From Pedobacter sp. ISL-64 (lineage in GTDB: Bacteria; Bacteroidota; Bacteroidia; Sphingobacteriales; Sphingobacteriaceae), in assembly GCF_018613605.1 (NCBI RefSeq), contig NZ_JAGGPU010000023.1:62001-126000 (forward strand): 64,000 nucleotides of DNA, read 5' to 3'. Positions 52,973-60,615 of this stretch are shown here, one piece after another. The notes beneath the pieces were generated by a model. That model ran no database searches, was not told the origin of the DNA, and saw only the letters and a program-made list of their open reading frames with translations. Positions within the stretch are counted from its first letter, which is position 1, and every line of letters begins with the position of its first letter. A program made the position numbers and the translations under genes.

Positions 52973-54064
52973 TTCAAAGTGTGAAATTTCCTTCTCAGCA
53001 CCGTTAATGATCATCGAAACCTGGTGATCGCCCAGATGAAATTTACGCGTAGTAATCAGCACGAATTTTTGCTTGCGGATAATGTTTACTGCTGCACCCG
53101 CAGGATAAATCCGCTCCGAAATTTTATACACTTTTTTGGTGTTCTGGCCGTTTTGCTTTTTATAGTAAATGGCGTATTCCAACCTCACTTTTTGTTCAGT
53201 CGGATTTTCGTTTAGAATAGAAAATGAAAACTCCAGACTTTCGCCAATTTTGACCTGAGGCGTTAAGATTTTGAAATCTTTTAATAAAATCCCTGTATCA
53301 TCTAAGCCATAATGTTTAAGGATATCGACATGGCCTTGTTTAAGTAATGTACGGCTGCCATGTTTAATAATGGCATCGGTTTCGGCACCCAAGCCCGACC
53401 AGTTTTTAGCAACATTTAAAACAACCTGAGGATGATCTTTTGCAATATCATTTAAGCTATTGGCAACGCTCCGCCTTACATATTCTGATGGATCTTTTTT
53501 AAGGTTTTCCAGTATGGGTAAAATGGATGTCGGGTCTTTTTTCAGAAAGGGGATACCCATGGCCCAGGGTAAACGCGGGCGGCTTCCTTCACTGGCAAGC
53601 CTTCTCACTTTATGGCTTTCGTGCAGCGACCATTTTTGCATTTTTAAAATCATCTCATTTTCGTATTTTAAAATGAAAGGACGAACGGCAAATTCGCAGC
53701 TTACAAACTGCGTAACATATTCGAGTGCTTCAACCGAACCTTCAAAATCATCTATACCATAGGTTTCGATATAATCTGGTAGAAACATATAGGCGAGACT
53801 ATCTTCTCCAATACCCTGCAGCCTTAATTGTGCGATAGTTTTTTTAATCAACGCTATCGTTTGAGGGTAATCTTCGGGTAAAAAATCATGTAATACCTTC
53901 GAGGTATGTTTCATCCGCTCTTTTAATTCTTTTGATTCGAAGTCAGCAGTGAAAACCTTTTTAATAAATTTTCCTTTATCGAAACCTGGAACAGTAACCG
54001 TTAATGCATGGGCTAATCTATCGTAAAAGGCTGGAGAATATAAATCTTTAAGCGGGCTGGCCAT
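52961..54064 (-). CDS. AlkD-like DNA alkylation repair protein (HEAT repeats)
   Basis: A 367-residue all-helical protein made of HEAT-like repeats. Segments FYDRLAHALTVTVPGFDKGK, WSLHESHKVRRLASEGSRPR and SEYVRRSVANSLNDIAKDHP are characteristic of the DNA alkylation repair (AlkD) superfamily, which excises bulky or charged alkylated bases. A C-terminal beta-rich extension (~265-367) is seen in many Bacteroidota members. It converges on the Nudix gene. Confidence 0.82.
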   Translation of the reverse strand: MASPLKDLYSPAFYDRLAHALTVTVPGFDKGKFIKKVFTADFESKELKERMKHTSKVLHDFLPEDYPQTIALIKKTIAQLRLQGIGEDSLAYMFLPDYIETYGIDDFEGSVEALEYVTQFVSCEFAVRPFILKYENEMILKMQKWSLHESHKVRRLASEGSRPRLPWAMGIPFLKKDPTSILPILENLKKDPSEYVRRSVANSLNDIAKDHPQVVLNVAKNWSGLGAETDAIIKHGSRTLLKQGHVDILKHYGLDDTGILLKDFKILTPQVKIGESLEFSFSILNENPTEQKVRLEYAIYYKKQNGQNTKKVYKISERIYPAGAAVNIIRKQKFVLITTRKFHLGDHQVSMIINGAEKEISHFELTA

Positions 54065-54234
54065 ATAATCTGATAATTACAAAGTGGAAGATTATTTTAA
54101 TGCGGCGCTAATTTACTAAAAATATTAGTATATTAAGGCGGCTAATTCAAATAATTACTTCATCGTATCATTTTTACATGGGGTTTAAGAATTTCAGCTT
54201 TTTCTTTGGCACATTTGCTTTATAAAAAAAAGAA

Positions 54235-55089
54235 ATGAATACAACAAAAATAGGTTGGATCGGTTTAGGGAATATGGGTATCCCAATGGCAGAGCAATTG
54301 ATAAAAGCAGATTATACAGTTATTGTCTATAACAGGAGCAAGGATAAAGAAGCTTCGTTGAAAGAGATAGGCGCATCAATAGCCGAAACACCTAAAGAGC
54401 TGATTGCAGCTACTGATGTGGTAATCGTAATGGTTTCTGATGATGCCGCTATAGAACAGATTTTTAAGGGAGAAGAAGGCCTTTTTAGTATAGAAACTTC
54501 GGGTAAGATTATCATCAATATGAGCACGGTTTCTCCTTCAATTTCAAAAGAAATGGCCACGCAGTGTAAGGCAAAAGGAAACTTTTATTTAGATGCGCCG
54601 GTTTCAGGGAGTGTGAAGCAGGCAGAAACCGGTCAGTTGGTTATCATGGTTGGCGGTGAAGAAGCTGCTTTTAATCAGGTAAAACCGATTTTGGAAAAAA
54701 TGGGCAAACTTGCCAAACTTGTCGGCGGTAATGGCGCAGGCAACAGCGCAAAACTGGCCATCAATTCTCTTTTGGCCCTATATGCACAGGGTTTGGCTGA
54801 AACCGTTTTGTTTGCGAATGAACAAGGGATTAAAACAGAAGACTTATTAGAATTGATCAATAATGCAGCCATTGGTAATATTTTTACCAAAATTAAAGGT
54901 GATGCAATTATTGCGGATAATTACAAAGCTGCTTTTGCACTTAAACATATTGTAAAAGATCTGAACCTGGCAAAAGAAGAGGGTATTTCATCGCCATTGG
55001 CTAAAACAGCACTGAATACTTTCGAAGCGGCAGCTTCAAAATATGGAGAAGAAGATATTATCGCAGTAATTAAACAGCTTAAGGGATAA
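54235..55089 (+). CDS. NAD(P)-dependent beta-hydroxyacid dehydrogenase
   Basis: A 284-residue member of the 3-hydroxyisobutyrate/tartronate-semialdehyde/glyoxylate reductase family. The N-terminal Rossmann fold has GLGNMG at 10-15; the substrate signature is DAPVSGSVKQAETGQLVIMV; the catalytic lysine is in GAGNSAKLAINSLLALY. The C-terminal helical domain mediates dimers. The NRSK after strand 2 suggests NADP preference. Monocistronic. Confidence 0.9.
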   Translation: MNTTKIGWIGLGNMGIPMAEQLIKADYTVIVYNRSKDKEASLKEIGASIAETPKELIAATDVVIVMVSDDAAIEQIFKGEEGLFSIETSGKIIINMSTVSPSISKEMATQCKAKGNFYLDAPVSGSVKQAETGQLVIMVGGEEAAFNQVKPILEKMGKLAKLVGGNGAGNSAKLAINSLLALYAQGLAETVLFANEQGIKTEDLLELINNAAIGNIFTKIKGDAIIADNYKAAFALKHIVKDLNLAKEEGISSPLAKTALNTFEAAASKYGEEDIIAVIKQLKG

Positions 55090-55115
55090 GGCGATCCTTT
55101 TTAATGATAAAGTTG

Positions 55116-55152
55116 ATAACCATAGGAGATTGTGGAGCTTTCCTATGGTTAT
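55116..55152. terminator. Bidirectional terminator between convergent genes
   Basis: Perfect 12-bp inverted repeat ATAACCATAGGA (55116-55127) / TCCTATGGTTAT (55141-55152) with a 13-nt loop, between the dehydrogenase stop and the AAA ATPase stop. Confidence 0.8.
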
Positions 55153-55182
55153 TGTATATAAATAATTTAATCTAAATATTTA

Positions 55183-56394
55183 TTAGTTATCGCTCTGTTC
55201 AGATAAGAATTCAAGCAGGTTTTTCTGCATTATACCTTCTTTGTTTTGCCCGAATATAACATCATTTAAAGTAATAACATATTTTGGATAGTTGTCTTCT
55301 ATTTTTAAAAGATTTCCAAATTCCCGGGTGGCAGTGTTCTCACTCTGTATGGTCAAGCAAACTTGTATGTATATTTTTTTGCCGTTTTTTTCTGCCACAA
55401 AATCAATTTCGTTGTCACCTAGTTTACCAACAAAAACATTAAAGTTCTGTTGCCTTAAATGTAAGTAAACTGCATTTTCCATCAATTTATGGATATCAGC
55501 CAATTGATTAAAACCGATAATGGCATTTCGGAGGCCTAAATCTTCAAAGTAATATTTTTCCCCTATTTCAAATATTTTTAGTCCCCCCACTTCAGAGCGC
55601 TGAACTTTATGCACAAAAAAAGTATTGCTTAATGCCCGTAGGTAATTTATGGTTAGCTGGGTAGAAATATCTACTTTTTGAGATTTTAGATATTTGCTGA
55701 TATTGTTGGCCGAAAATAAACTGCCCATATTGTCTGCGAGATAGGTAACCAGGTTTTCTAAAAAGGAAACATTGCGGATATTCTCTCTGGCCACTACATC
55801 TTTTAGCAATATTGTAGCGTAAACACTTCTAAGGTATTCATAAGGTAGGTTCTCTTCTAGCCCAATATTTAGTAAAAACGGCATTCCCCCGTACTTAAGA
55901 TAAAGCATGAGTGACTCTGATTTATTTTCAAGTTGATGAAACTCAAGAAATTCAAGAAAGCTTAAGGCATGGATCTGAAAAACGATATACCTGCCTGATA
56001 AATAAGTAGCAAGTTCACCAGAAAGCATATTGGCATTGCTACCGGTACAATAAATATCGCAGGTGTTTTTTGCCAGTAAACTCCGTAAAGTCCGTTCAAA
56101 TTCTTTTACTTCTTGAACCTCATCGATAAAGAAATAGTTGTTTTTATCAGATGGAAATTTGTCTTTAAGATAAGCAGATAAATCTTCATGTGTTTTAATA
56201 TGTGAAAAATCATCTACCTCCATATTGACATATACAATATTAGCATTGCTATCTGTGGCTTTGATATTTTCCATCAACTGAAGCATTACGTAGCTTTTGC
56301 CCACGCGCCTTTGACCAGTAAGTACTTTAATTACTTGTTTATTGATAAACGGAATAACCCGGTTTGTATATATCGGTCTTTTTATAAGTTTCAT
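55183..56394 (-). CDS. AAA ATPase with DUF4143 domain
   Basis: A 403-residue ATPase of the AAA_14/DUF4143 family. Walker A GQRRVGKS is at 27-34 and Walker B YFFIDEVQ near residue 88, followed by an arginine-rich sensor region (YCTGSNANMLSGELATYLSG, GRY). The C-terminal DUF4143 part (~200-400) includes a PD-(D/E)XK-like patch (GDNEIDFVAEKNGKKIYIQV). The family is widespread and its biological role is unclear; links to mobile or defence functions have been proposed but are not shown here. The start codon lies inside a 40-bp tandem repeat that may be its operator. Confidence 0.87.
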   Translation of the reverse strand: MKLIKRPIYTNRVIPFINKQVIKVLTGQRRVGKSYVMLQLMENIKATDSNANIVYVNMEVDDFSHIKTHEDLSAYLKDKFPSDKNNYFFIDEVQEVKEFERTLRSLLAKNTCDIYCTGSNANMLSGELATYLSGRYIVFQIHALSFLEFLEFHQLENKSESLMLYLKYGGMPFLLNIGLEENLPYEYLRSVYATILLKDVVARENIRNVSFLENLVTYLADNMGSLFSANNISKYLKSQKVDISTQLTINYLRALSNTFFVHKVQRSEVGGLKIFEIGEKYYFEDLGLRNAIIGFNQLADIHKLMENAVYLHLRQQNFNVFVGKLGDNEIDFVAEKNGKKIYIQVCLTIQSENTATREFGNLLKIEDNYPKYVITLNDVIFGQNKEGIMQKNLLEFLSEQSDN

Positions 56395-56490
56395 GTATAT
56401 CGTATGCTTTTATCAAAAATATAAAAAGTTTCGTGTATATCGTATACTTTTATTTAAAATATAGAAAGTTTCATGTATACCGTATAAAAT
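56386..56490 (-). repeat. Three 40-bp tandem repeats covering the start of the AAA ATPase gene
   Basis: AAGTTTCATGTATATCGTAT (56386-56405), AAGTTTCGTGTATATCGTAT (56426-56445) and AAGTTTCATGTATACCGTAT (56466-56485), exactly 40 bp apart and joined by TTTTAT..AAAATATA. On the minus strand each reads ATACGATATACATGAAACTT, and the first contains the gene's real ATG (56392-56394). Nothing else is seen in 56491-56618. Confidence 0.85.
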
Positions 56491-56618
56491 GTGGATAGCT
56501 GCTGTATTTTTAACCCGCCAAAAGTGCTGCCTAGAATAACTGCCAATACAATTAAGGTAATTATCTTTTCTAGTTTGTGATTGCCTAACAGAGAAATTGC
56601 TCTTTTTAATATGTGATC

Positions 56619-57245
56619 TTAGAAATTAGTAAGTATATCCTTGCTATATACACTATTTATTTGCAAGTTTTGCTTAGGTGTTAAGCTTAAATCAATATCA
56701 AGATAGGAGAGAAGCAGGTCAGTAGGGATCTGGTCAAATAGTCCAGGGTAAATACGTTTAAATAGCGATATTCTGTTTTCAGTATTCTGCAGTCTAAATA
56801 AGATGTTTCTATTGTTTACATCAGATATGGCAGTTTGGAGGAGATAAGTATTAAATAAAGAGTCAAGAACAGGGTACCATTCGCAACCTTCCGCCAGCTC
56901 AGTTTGGTCTATAAAAAAAACGATAGTATCCTCTATGGCAAAAAGGTTGAAGTTGCCGTCCGTCTGTTTAAAGTTATTCCGTATATATACACTACCTTTC
57001 GTGCCCAACCATATATTGGCCTGTTCGGCCTCTTCATTCACTAAATAGCCGTTAACCAGGCCATCTGCTATAATTATAATGCTACCGTTAGCAGCTGAAC
57101 TGTTTGGCTTAAAAAGCGTTTTTCCTTTGCAAATACTGAGAAAGGCTGTATGTCTGTACATAAAACGGATGGCTGCTCTATCTTTCTTCCGATCTAACAA
57201 TGGAAGAAATACCCTTAAAAAATATTTGATGTAGCCTACTTCCAT
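56619..57245 (-). CDS. Crp-like protein with eroded ligand and DNA-binding domains
   Basis: A 208-residue protein of Crp/Fnr layout as found in many Bacteroidota. The N-terminal helix and beta-roll (~30-125) are followed by a dimer helix and a C-terminal region RISLFKRIYPGLFDQIPTDL, LLSYLDIDLSLTPKQNLQIN that aligns with the HTH of Crp-like regulators (...FPGL...VPL..IASYLGITP.TLSRIR). The TLSRIR recognition helix is altered to LTPKQNL and the cAMP pocket residues are not recognisable. It may be a non-DNA-binding or divergent member. It follows another Crp-type gene on the same strand. Confidence 0.55.
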   Translation of the reverse strand: MEVGYIKYFLRVFLPLLDRKKDRAAIRFMYRHTAFLSICKGKTLFKPNSSAANGSIIIIADGLVNGYLVNEEAEQANIWLGTKGSVYIRNNFKQTDGNFNLFAIEDTIVFFIDQTELAEGCEWYPVLDSLFNTYLLQTAISDVNNRNILFRLQNTENRISLFKRIYPGLFDQIPTDLLLSYLDIDLSLTPKQNLQINSVYSKDILTNF

Positions 57246-57663
57246 GTTGATTTAATTAAGTTTTGTGGTTAACATATTGATTTGTTTTTATTGAGTAAAT
57301 CGCATTTACAAACCGATCATGCCCAAAGCTCAGATTCATGCCCAAATTAACAGGGGATGGTTTCTTATCAGGTTTCAATGGCACTGCACGGTGTTGTTGG
57401 GAGGATAATTAGTTAGAAACTAATCCGTCCACCCTAAGCATTAGCTTTTTAAGTATCTTCACGCACTCTAAATCGATTTAGTATTTTTCTGTGCGACGAT
57501 CGTTTTTTGGTATTATGCTACGGCTGCAACTAAATTCTGTATTAAAAATTAATTTTCCTCTGATTTTGATCAAGACTTATCTTGATCTTACTCATTGCTA
57601 AAACTGGGCAGCAATGTGGGCTGAATGATAGGTTTCAAAATGGATATTCCAGATCAGCGTGTG
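57246..57663. other. Spacer with two strong palindromes
   Basis: ATTAGTT-AGA-AACTAAT at 57408-57424. GATCAAGA-CTTA-TCTTGATC at 57568-57587, a 20-bp perfect inverted repeat containing TTGATCAA on its left edge. A direct repeat ATGCCCAAA lies at 57319-57327 and 57338-57346. No gene. The palindromes may be binding sites for the adjacent Crp-type proteins or 3' hairpins of the 57664 gene. Confidence 0.45.
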
Positions 57664-58728
57664 CTAATTTTTCATCGTTTTCAAAGCGTTCATATCCAGT
57701 ACAATAATGTTATTACCTTCTTTTTCAATTAACCCCTCTCTCGTGAAATCGCCAAGCACCCTACTCAATGTTTCGGTTGCAATGCCTATCAAGCATGCCA
57801 AATCGTATCTGGGAAGTATAAATCTGTTATTCTCTGCAGACTCACGGCTTAGTTTAGTCAGTTCAATAATTGCTTTTGCTATCCTCTTCCTTACAGAATA
57901 ATAGGCCATATTCAACAGCTTTTCATCACGGTTGTTCAAGCCATGGGCAAGAGTTTTAGCAAAAATACTGAACATGTCCGGGTAGTCTGTAATTAAATTC
58001 TGCAGATCGGTATAAGGGATGGTCAGTATTTCAACACTATCAATGGCTTCTGCAATTTCATTATTTTCAGCACCTAATAGTGCGCCCTGAAGTCCGAAAT
58101 ATTCATGTGGGCCATAAATGCCAGTGATAAGTATGTTACCGGCGGAATCAGCTACATATGTTTTTATCTTTCCCGATAAAATGTAATGTAATCCGAGCGA
58201 TCGCCTCTCTCCCCTATAATAAAGAACCTGATTTTTTTTAAAAGATCTGGGCAAACAGCCTTCAAACCTTGATTTTAACCAGGATAACTCATCGCTGCTT
58301 TTGTGGATATTTTTTAATTGAGTATGCTGCTTTAAAAATAATTCATGTTGAAGCCTTTTTTTTCGGAGCTTTACCTCTACATGATTAAGCAGCTCGCCAT
58401 CATCAAAAGGAGCCATGAGGTAGCCATCTGCACCCAATTCCATCACTCTGCGGGCAAGGTCATAATCCTGATTGTTCAATACCATAATAAAACTGATGCC
58501 TGCAGTTTCCATAAATTTATTAACAACACGCAATACCCCAATTCCGTCTATTTCAGCTACATTTACCCCCGAAATAATTATATCTACCGGACTTTTTCTG
58601 ATAATGTCGATTGCCTGCTTACCGCTACTCGTTGATTTTACATTGTATTTCCCGATTGTTAGTATCTCGGTGATTTTTATCCTTAGATCGAAATCTTCAA
58701 GTATAATCAAGATTTTAGATCCCTCCAT
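57664..58728 (-). CDS. Pseudo-receiver fused to a Crp/Fnr regulator
   Basis: A 354-residue transcription factor. The N-terminal CheY-like domain (1-120) keeps the fold and the acidic E11/D12 pair, but the phosphoacceptor position is glycine (IISG54VNVAEIDG) and the conserved KPF lysine is alanine (LMAPF, A106), so phosphorylation is not expected. After a coiled linker come a cyclic-nucleotide-binding-like beta roll (~155-255: YRGERRSLGLHYILSGKIKT, GPHEYFGLQGALLG) and a Crp-type HTH (~300-345: RYDLACLIGIATETLSRVLG). No FNR-like cysteine cluster is evident at the N-terminus of the sensor domain. Two FNR-type boxes lie ~350 bp upstream. Confidence 0.85.
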   Translation of the reverse strand: MEGSKILIILEDFDLRIKITEILTIGKYNVKSTSSGKQAIDIIRKSPVDIIISGVNVAEIDGIGVLRVVNKFMETAGISFIMVLNNQDYDLARRVMELGADGYLMAPFDDGELLNHVEVKLRKKRLQHELFLKQHTQLKNIHKSSDELSWLKSRFEGCLPRSFKKNQVLYYRGERRSLGLHYILSGKIKTYVADSAGNILITGIYGPHEYFGLQGALLGAENNEIAEAIDSVEILTIPYTDLQNLITDYPDMFSIFAKTLAHGLNNRDEKLLNMAYYSVRKRIAKAIIELTKLSRESAENNRFILPRYDLACLIGIATETLSRVLGDFTREGLIEKEGNNIIVLDMNALKTMKN

Positions 58729-59079
58729 TTAAATTTTATGTTTAATCCTGAAGGCAATAGTTTCCTTTAGGATTGGCAAAACAGGTGTTAAACCTGGTTT
58801 CCGGACCTTGTTGTTACGTTATTTAAGGCTTTTCGATAGACTAAATTAAGGTCTTCGAGAAAAGAAGATAGACAATTGGAAATAATGAGGGTAGCAAAAT
58901 ACTTCAATCGCTGGGTGGAAAAATTATCCTGACGGAAGTGAAGATAATACTGCAGGCTTTGTTAAAAAAATGATACAGTTTTTTAACAAGCATTTTTGAA
59001 AAAGGCATTTATTAAGGGTTTTTATAGGGATTAATAGACAAATATCCAATAAAAATCGTTATTATGACGGATAAACAGG

Positions 59080-59093
59080 TTGATAATTATCAA
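59080..59093. promoter_or_regulatory. Perfect FNR/Crp-type box
   Basis: TTGATAATTATCAA is a perfect palindrome and an exact match to the FNR consensus TTGAT-N4-ATCAA. It lies 352 bp upstream of the pseudo-receiver/Crp-Fnr gene and 86 bp past the stop of the membrane-protein gene. Confidence 0.6.
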
Positions 59094-59101
59094 TAATTTT
59101 T

Positions 59102-59115
59102 TTGATTGTAGTCAA
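59102..59115. promoter_or_regulatory. Second, imperfect FNR/Crp-type box
   Basis: TTGATTGTAGTCAA differs from TTGAT-N4-ATCAA at one position and is centred 22 bp (about two helical turns) from the perfect box at 59080-59093. Confidence 0.45.
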
Positions 59116-59178
59116 GATGGCAAAAACAACTAATTAAAAAGTCTGGTTAGTGCCAAAAATTAACCTAAATAACCGTTT

Positions 59179-59853
59179 TTAGTTTTTAGGTAGGATAATA
59201 CTTCTTTGTTCCGTAGGTGAGTAATAAAACTCAAAAGATGTTGTATTGCCAATAAAAATAATACCGTTATCTACCGATGAGGAGTTTAAGTTTTTAAGGG
59301 TGTTAGTGTTTTTTCTGTTGTTTAAACAATTCTGTGCTTCCAGATCGATCCTTGCAAGTACAGCCAAGGTTGTGATCAGGCAGCAGGTAATGAATAAATG
59401 AAATGACAGGTAGCTAAACTGAAACATCCTAACATGAAAAAGAATAATCCATAACAGCAGTAAAAGAAAAAGGGTGATGCCGAATAACACCATTAAGAGC
59501 TTAATATCCTGAAAGCTGATGAGGAATGGTAAAAACGTAAATGGCAATATGCCGATCAGAAGGGCGAAATTTCTGGTAAATAGCGGGTTGGTTATATCGT
59601 AGATCCAGTAGTGAATAATAAAACCTGCGGTAATGATAAATGGTAGAAAGATTAAAAAAGCGCATTTTTCCCAATACGAAAGCCCTCTTTGTGATAATAA
59701 GAGGTCGGCAAGGCCGTCAAGGTTTAAGATCTCGATATTAAACCTGATAAAAAAATAATATTCACCAAAAATGGCCAACAGCACGAGGTAAATTGCTGTT
59801 AATATCAAATATTTGATAAACAGAATATGAATGGTATCCGTTTTATCTGTCAT
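59179..59853 (-). CDS. Multi-pass membrane protein of unknown function
   Basis: About 224 residues with five predicted membrane helices (YLILTAIYLVLLAIFGEYYF, FLIFLPFIITAGFIIHYWIY, LLIGILPFTFLPFLISF, LMVLFGITLFLLLLLWIILF and FHLFITCCLITTLAVLA). A polar C-terminal tail ends IIFIGNTTSFEFYYSPTEQR. The start at 59853 (MTDKTDTIHI) puts a short polar N-terminus before the first helix; 59892 is possible and adds a hydrophobic 13 residues. No family recognised. It stands alone on the minus strand, upstream of the FNR-type boxes. Confidence 0.6.
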   Translation of the reverse strand: MTDKTDTIHILFIKYLILTAIYLVLLAIFGEYYFFIRFNIEILNLDGLADLLLSQRGLSYWEKCAFLIFLPFIITAGFIIHYWIYDITNPLFTRNFALLIGILPFTFLPFLISFQDIKLLMVLFGITLFLLLLLWIILFHVRMFQFSYLSFHLFITCCLITTLAVLARIDLEAQNCLNNRKNTNTLKNLNSSSVDNGIIFIGNTTSFEFYYSPTEQRSIILPKN

Positions 59854-60161
59854 CTTAATTTTTATAAGCGATAAAATGTAACCATAAAACAAAAATATGA
59901 GGCATAGGATAAATTTTGATTCCCAAATTTGCTTAAGCCTTACCTTATTTCTATTGATAAGAATTAATGCGATTAATGATTGTTGTCAAAGCATCTTCTA
60001 TTCCTGAGTTGTTTATACTTTTTAGATCTGGTTGGATTAATAAAATTGCCTTGTTCTAAAGATGCAATACCCTATCTGTTCAGGTTTTAAATGATAAATT
60101 ATTTTTAATTCATTAAAAATCAACACTTTATTTATTTGAGTGAAAAATAATAAACGTAATA

Positions 60162-60192
60162 TTTGTATCGTACGAAATAAATCGTACCTTTG
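60162..60192 (+). promoter_or_regulatory. Bacteroidota promoter overlapping a BlaI-type operator
   Basis: TTTG (60162-60165), 19 bp, then TACCTTTG (60185-60192), an exact fit to TTTG-N19-TANNTTTG. The spacer holds the palindrome TCGTACGA (60168-60175) and a second half-site TCGTAC (60182-60187), matching the GTAC-centred inverted repeats bound by BlaI/MecI repressors. The site would allow the BlaI-family repressor encoded next to repress its own operon. Confidence 0.75.
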
Positions 60193-60196
60193 GTTT

Positions 60197-60586
60197 ATGA
60201 AACTTAATCAAACTGAAAATAATCTGCCTGAACCTACTAAAGCTGAATTAGAAATTCTTCAGGTATTATGGGAATTCGGGCCATCTACAGTTCGGTTTGT
60301 AAACGATAAATTGAATGAACAGCGGGAGGTAAATTATACCTCAACTTTAAAGCAGATGCAGATCTTAACCGAAAAGGGAATATTAAAACGTGATGAAAGC
60401 CAAATGAAGCACATTTATATTCCTGTTGAGGCTGAAGAGAAAACCAAAGTGCAGTTGCTAGACCGTTTTGTAAATACCTTATATAAAGGATCTGCTTCGC
60501 AGTTAATGATGCAGCTTCTGGGTAATGAGAAAACCTCAAAACAGGAAATAGAAGAGATAAAGCGGCTATTGGATAGCATGGAATAA
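60197..60586 (+). CDS. BlaI/MecI/CopY-family repressor
   Basis: A 129-residue winged-helix repressor. The start at 60197 (MKLNQTENNLPEPTKAELEI) is chosen because the only earlier in-frame ATG, 60140, lies upstream of the promoter. HTH: LEILQVLWEFGPSTVRFVND, then YTSTLKQMQILTEKGILKRD. C-terminal dimerisation helices (QEIEEIKRLLDSME). In the bla/mec systems the partner metallopeptidase cleaves or inactivates the repressor on signal; the M56 gene follows 29 bp downstream. The -7 element ends only 4 bases before this ATG, so the mRNA should be nearly leaderless. Confidence 0.92.
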   Translation: MKLNQTENNLPEPTKAELEILQVLWEFGPSTVRFVNDKLNEQREVNYTSTLKQMQILTEKGILKRDESQMKHIYIPVEAEEKTKVQLLDRFVNTLYKGSASQLMMQLLGNEKTSKQEIEEIKRLLDSME

Positions 60587-60615
60587 TTAATAATAACAGA
60601 TTCTAAAGAACCACA

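Larger units (their letters stand above)
58729..59178. other. Long 5' spacer of the pseudo-receiver/Crp gene
   Basis: 450 bp without a supportable gene. It contains the two FNR/Crp-type boxes listed separately. An AT-rich stretch lies between them and the gene; no exact TTTG-N19-TANNTTTG promoter was found. Confidence 0.5.

Noticed and set aside
56386..56490. CRISPR-like array
   Set aside because: Only three units with AT-rich, mutually similar spacers of 20 bp; the repeat overlaps a start codon and no cas gene is near.
55183..57245. Toxin-antitoxin or defence island
   Set aside because: The AAA-DUF4143 protein stands alone between a metabolic dehydrogenase and a Crp-like gene; no partner toxin, nuclease or methylase is present.
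60140..60196. Upstream start for the BlaI repressor
   Set aside because: The ATG at 60140 lies upstream of the -33 element, so it would not be on the mRNA.
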